Source: Gammaproteobacteria bacterium
GTDB lineage: Bacteria; Pseudomonadota; Gammaproteobacteria; Steroidobacterales; Steroidobacteraceae
Length of the DNA stretch: 15,249 bases
Reading direction: 5' to 3'
Assembly (NCBI GenBank): GCA_028293725.1
Contig: JAQGOE010000039.1
Coordinates: forward strand, 1-15,249
Shown: positions 13,752 through 15,249 of the stretch, one piece after another
Layout of the letters: each line of letters starts with the position of its first letter
How positions within the stretch are numbered: the first letter of the stretch is position 1
Notes under the pieces: model-generated
The model's database searches: none
What the model saw: only the letters and a program-made list of their open reading frames with translations
What the model was told of the DNA's origin: nothing
Position numbers and translations under genes: made by a program

Positions 13752-15203
13752 ATGCTCACCCCAGTCATTCTCTCGGGCGGTGCCGGTACACGCCTCTGGC
13801 CGCTGTCTCGCGAGCTGTACCCGAAGCAGCTGCTCGCCCTGACCGGCGACCGGACCATGTTGCAGCAGACCGCTCTGCGTCTCGAGGGGCTGTCCGCGAC
13901 CCCCCCGGTCGTCGTCTGCAATGAGGCGCACCGTTTCCTGGTCGCTGAGCAGCTGCGGCAGGTGAGCATAGAGCCGCGTGCCATGGTGCTCGAGCCCTTC
14001 GGCAGGAATACGGCGCCGGCTATCGCGCTCGCGGCCCATGCGGCGCTGAAGGCGAAAGCAGGCGATTCGGATGGGGACCCCATCCTGCTCGTCTTGCCGG
14101 CCGATCACGTCATCCGCGATGTTCCCACCTTCCAGGAGGCTGTCCGACTCGGGCTGCCGGCGGCGGAGCAAGGCAAGCTGGTTACGTTCGGCATCGTTCC
14201 GAACGCACCGGAAACGGGCTACGGATACATCCAACGAGCCGATTCGGGGCAGCGTGACGCCAGCTCTGTCGGTGGTACCCACCGGATAGCGCGTTTTGTC
14301 GAGAAGCCTTCGGCCGAGAAGGCGGCGCAGTTCGTAAAGTCCGGCGACTACTTCTGGAACAGCGGCATGTTTATGTTCGGGGCGCGCCGCTATCTACAGG
14401 AGCTCGAGCGATTCGCTCCCGAGATTGCGAAGGTGTGCGCGAGCGCCGCAGCCGCCGCAAAGAGTGACCTGGATTTCACACGCATCGATGCGAAGATCTT
14501 CGAATCGTGCCCGTCCGACTCGATCGACTACGCGGTCATGGAGAAGACTTCGGATGCCGTAGTCCTGCCGCTGGATGCCGGGTGGAGCGACGTGGGTTCG
14601 TGGGCCGCTCTCCATGGAGCTTGTGAGGCGGATGCCCGCGGTAATGTCTCCCGCGGGGATGTGATCGCGGAAGAATCGAACGGGTGCTATCTGTATTCCG
14701 AAAGCCGCCTCGTGGCGGTCGTGGGCCTCCAGAACCATGTGGTCATCGAGACCAAGGACGCCGTTCTGGTCGCCCCCCAGGATCGCGTGCAGGACGTGAA
14801 GAAACTCGTGTTCCGCCTGAAGGAGCAGGGGCGGTATGAGCACTCCTTACACCGGGAGGTGTTCCGTCCCTGGGGGAGCTACGACAGCATCGAGAACGGC
14901 CCCCGCTTCCAGGTGAAACGGCTCAAGGTCAAGCCCGGTGCGACCCTGTCACTGCAGATGCATCACCACCGCGCCGAGCACTGGATAGTGGTCTCCGGCA
15001 CGGCGCGCATCACGCGCGGCGACGAGGTTTTCCTGCTCGAGGAAAACCAGTCGACGTACATCCCAGTCGGGGTTCGCCACCGCATCGAGAATCCGGGAAA
15101 AATCCCAGTCCACATCATCGAAGTGCAGTCGGGCTCGTACCTCGGGGAGGACGACATCGTGCGCTTCGAAGACCGCTACGGCCGCCAGGGCACGACGACC
15201 TGA
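13752..15203 (+). CDS. manC: Mannose-1-phosphate guanylyltransferase / mannose-6-phosphate isomerase, bifunctional
   Basis: A 483-residue cytoplasmic enzyme of the ManC/AlgA/XanB type that supplies GDP-mannose. The N-terminal nucleotidyltransferase domain has the signature LSGGAGTRLWPLSRELYPKQ (7-26), LPADHVI, ETGYGYI and FVEKP with Lys185. Its middle part includes WNSGMF and the SIDYAVMEK segment. The C-terminal type II phosphomannose isomerase cupin begins with RPWGSY (372-377) and has the metal-binding cluster QMHHHRAEHW (His404, Glu409 and neighbours). The length matches the bifunctional family. ATG 13752 is selected because CGGAG sits 8 nt upstream; an in-frame TTG at 13722 would overlap ugd. 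The next gene (phosphomannomutase) begins 8 nt after the stop, completing the route fructose-6-P, mannose-6-P, mannose-1-P, GDP-mannose. Confidence 0.97.
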   Translation: MLTPVILSGGAGTRLWPLSRELYPKQLLALTGDRTMLQQTALRLEGLSATPPVVVCNEAHRFLVAEQLRQVSIEPRAMVLEPFGRNTAPAIALAAHAALKAKAGDSDGDPILLVLPADHVIRDVPTFQEAVRLGLPAAEQGKLVTFGIVPNAPETGYGYIQRADSGQRDASSVGGTHRIARFVEKPSAEKAAQFVKSGDYFWNSGMFMFGARRYLQELERFAPEIAKVCASAAAAAKSDLDFTRIDAKIFESCPSDSIDYAVMEKTSDAVVLPLDAGWSDVGSWAALHGACEADARGNVSRGDVIAEESNGCYLYSESRLVAVVGLQNHVVIETKDAVLVAPQDRVQDVKKLVFRLKEQGRYEHSLHREVFRPWGSYDSIENGPRFQVKRLKVKPGATLSLQMHHHRAEHWIVVSGTARITRGDEVFLLEENQSTYIPVGVRHRIENPGKIPVHIIEVQSGSYLGEDDIVRFEDRYGRQGTTT

Positions 15204-15211
15204 GTCCACGC

Positions 15212-15249
15212 ATGACGAATCTCAACGCCTTCAAAGCCTACGACGTACG
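15212..15249 (+). CDS. manB: Phosphomannomutase/phosphoglucomutase, first codons only (cut by window end)
   Basis: Twelve complete codons read MTNLNAFKAYDV, with the last two bases beginning a probable Arg codon. FKAYD(I/V)R is the hallmark N-terminus of the ManB/AlgC/XanA branch of the alpha-D-phosphohexomutases, which interconvert mannose-6-P and mannose-1-P. The position 8 nt after manC fits this exactly. Whether it also acts on glucose phosphates (AlgC/XanA type) cannot be judged from the fragment. Confidence 0.8.
   Translation, partial: MTNLNAFKAYDV

Overview
The window is a GC-rich proteobacterial chromosome segment carrying most of a Wzx/Wzy-dependent surface polysaccharide locus (O-antigen or exopolysaccharide). 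The gene content (RmlB, Wzx, Wzy, Wzz, short initiating phosphoglycosyltransferase, GT2 enzymes, Ugd, bifunctional ManC, start of a phosphomannomutase) and the high GC fit a Gram-negative, probably a gammaproteobacterium. No phylogenetic marker is present, so the taxon is an inference. No rRNA, tRNA, CRISPR, transposase or integrase was seen.

Layout. (1) 1-2348, plus strand: the 3' part of rfbB/rmlB (dTDP-glucose 4,6-dehydratase) overlapped by 4 nt by a Wzx-type flippase. (2) 2377-3117, minus strand: a single lower-GC gene of uncertain function, perhaps a glycosyltransferase-like protein. (3) 3227-9095, plus strand: two class I SAM methyltransferases (the first with a CxxC...CxxC zinc-ribbon-like N-terminus), a GT2 glycosyltransferase, a multi-spanning Wzy-like polymerase, a Wzz-like chain-length protein without kinase domain, and an exported protein of unknown family. 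(4) 11665-9068, minus strand: short initiating sugar-phosphate transferase followed by two rhamnosyltransferase-like GT2 enzymes. Its last gene overlaps the exported-protein gene tail to tail by 28 bp. (5) 11672-12387: a divergent gene-poor region of about 700 bp with palindromes and an AT-rich island with T7 and T8 runs. (6) 12388-15249, plus strand: ugd, manC and the first 12 full codons of a phosphomannomutase/phosphoglucomutase gene.

How the genes fit together. RmlB (dTDP-rhamnose route), Ugd (UDP-glucuronate) and ManC plus phosphomannomutase (GDP-mannose) would supply activated sugars. The short phosphoglycosyltransferase would load the first sugar phosphate on undecaprenyl phosphate. 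The GT2 enzymes would extend the repeat unit and the methyltransferases could modify or cap it. Wzx would flip it, Wzy polymerise it and Wzz set the length. The unassigned exported protein sits right after Wzz and is the best candidate for an undescribed component acting on or with the exported glycan. No OPX (Wza), BY-kinase or WaaL ligase lies in the window, so whether the product is O-antigen or free/capsular polysaccharide is not settled here.
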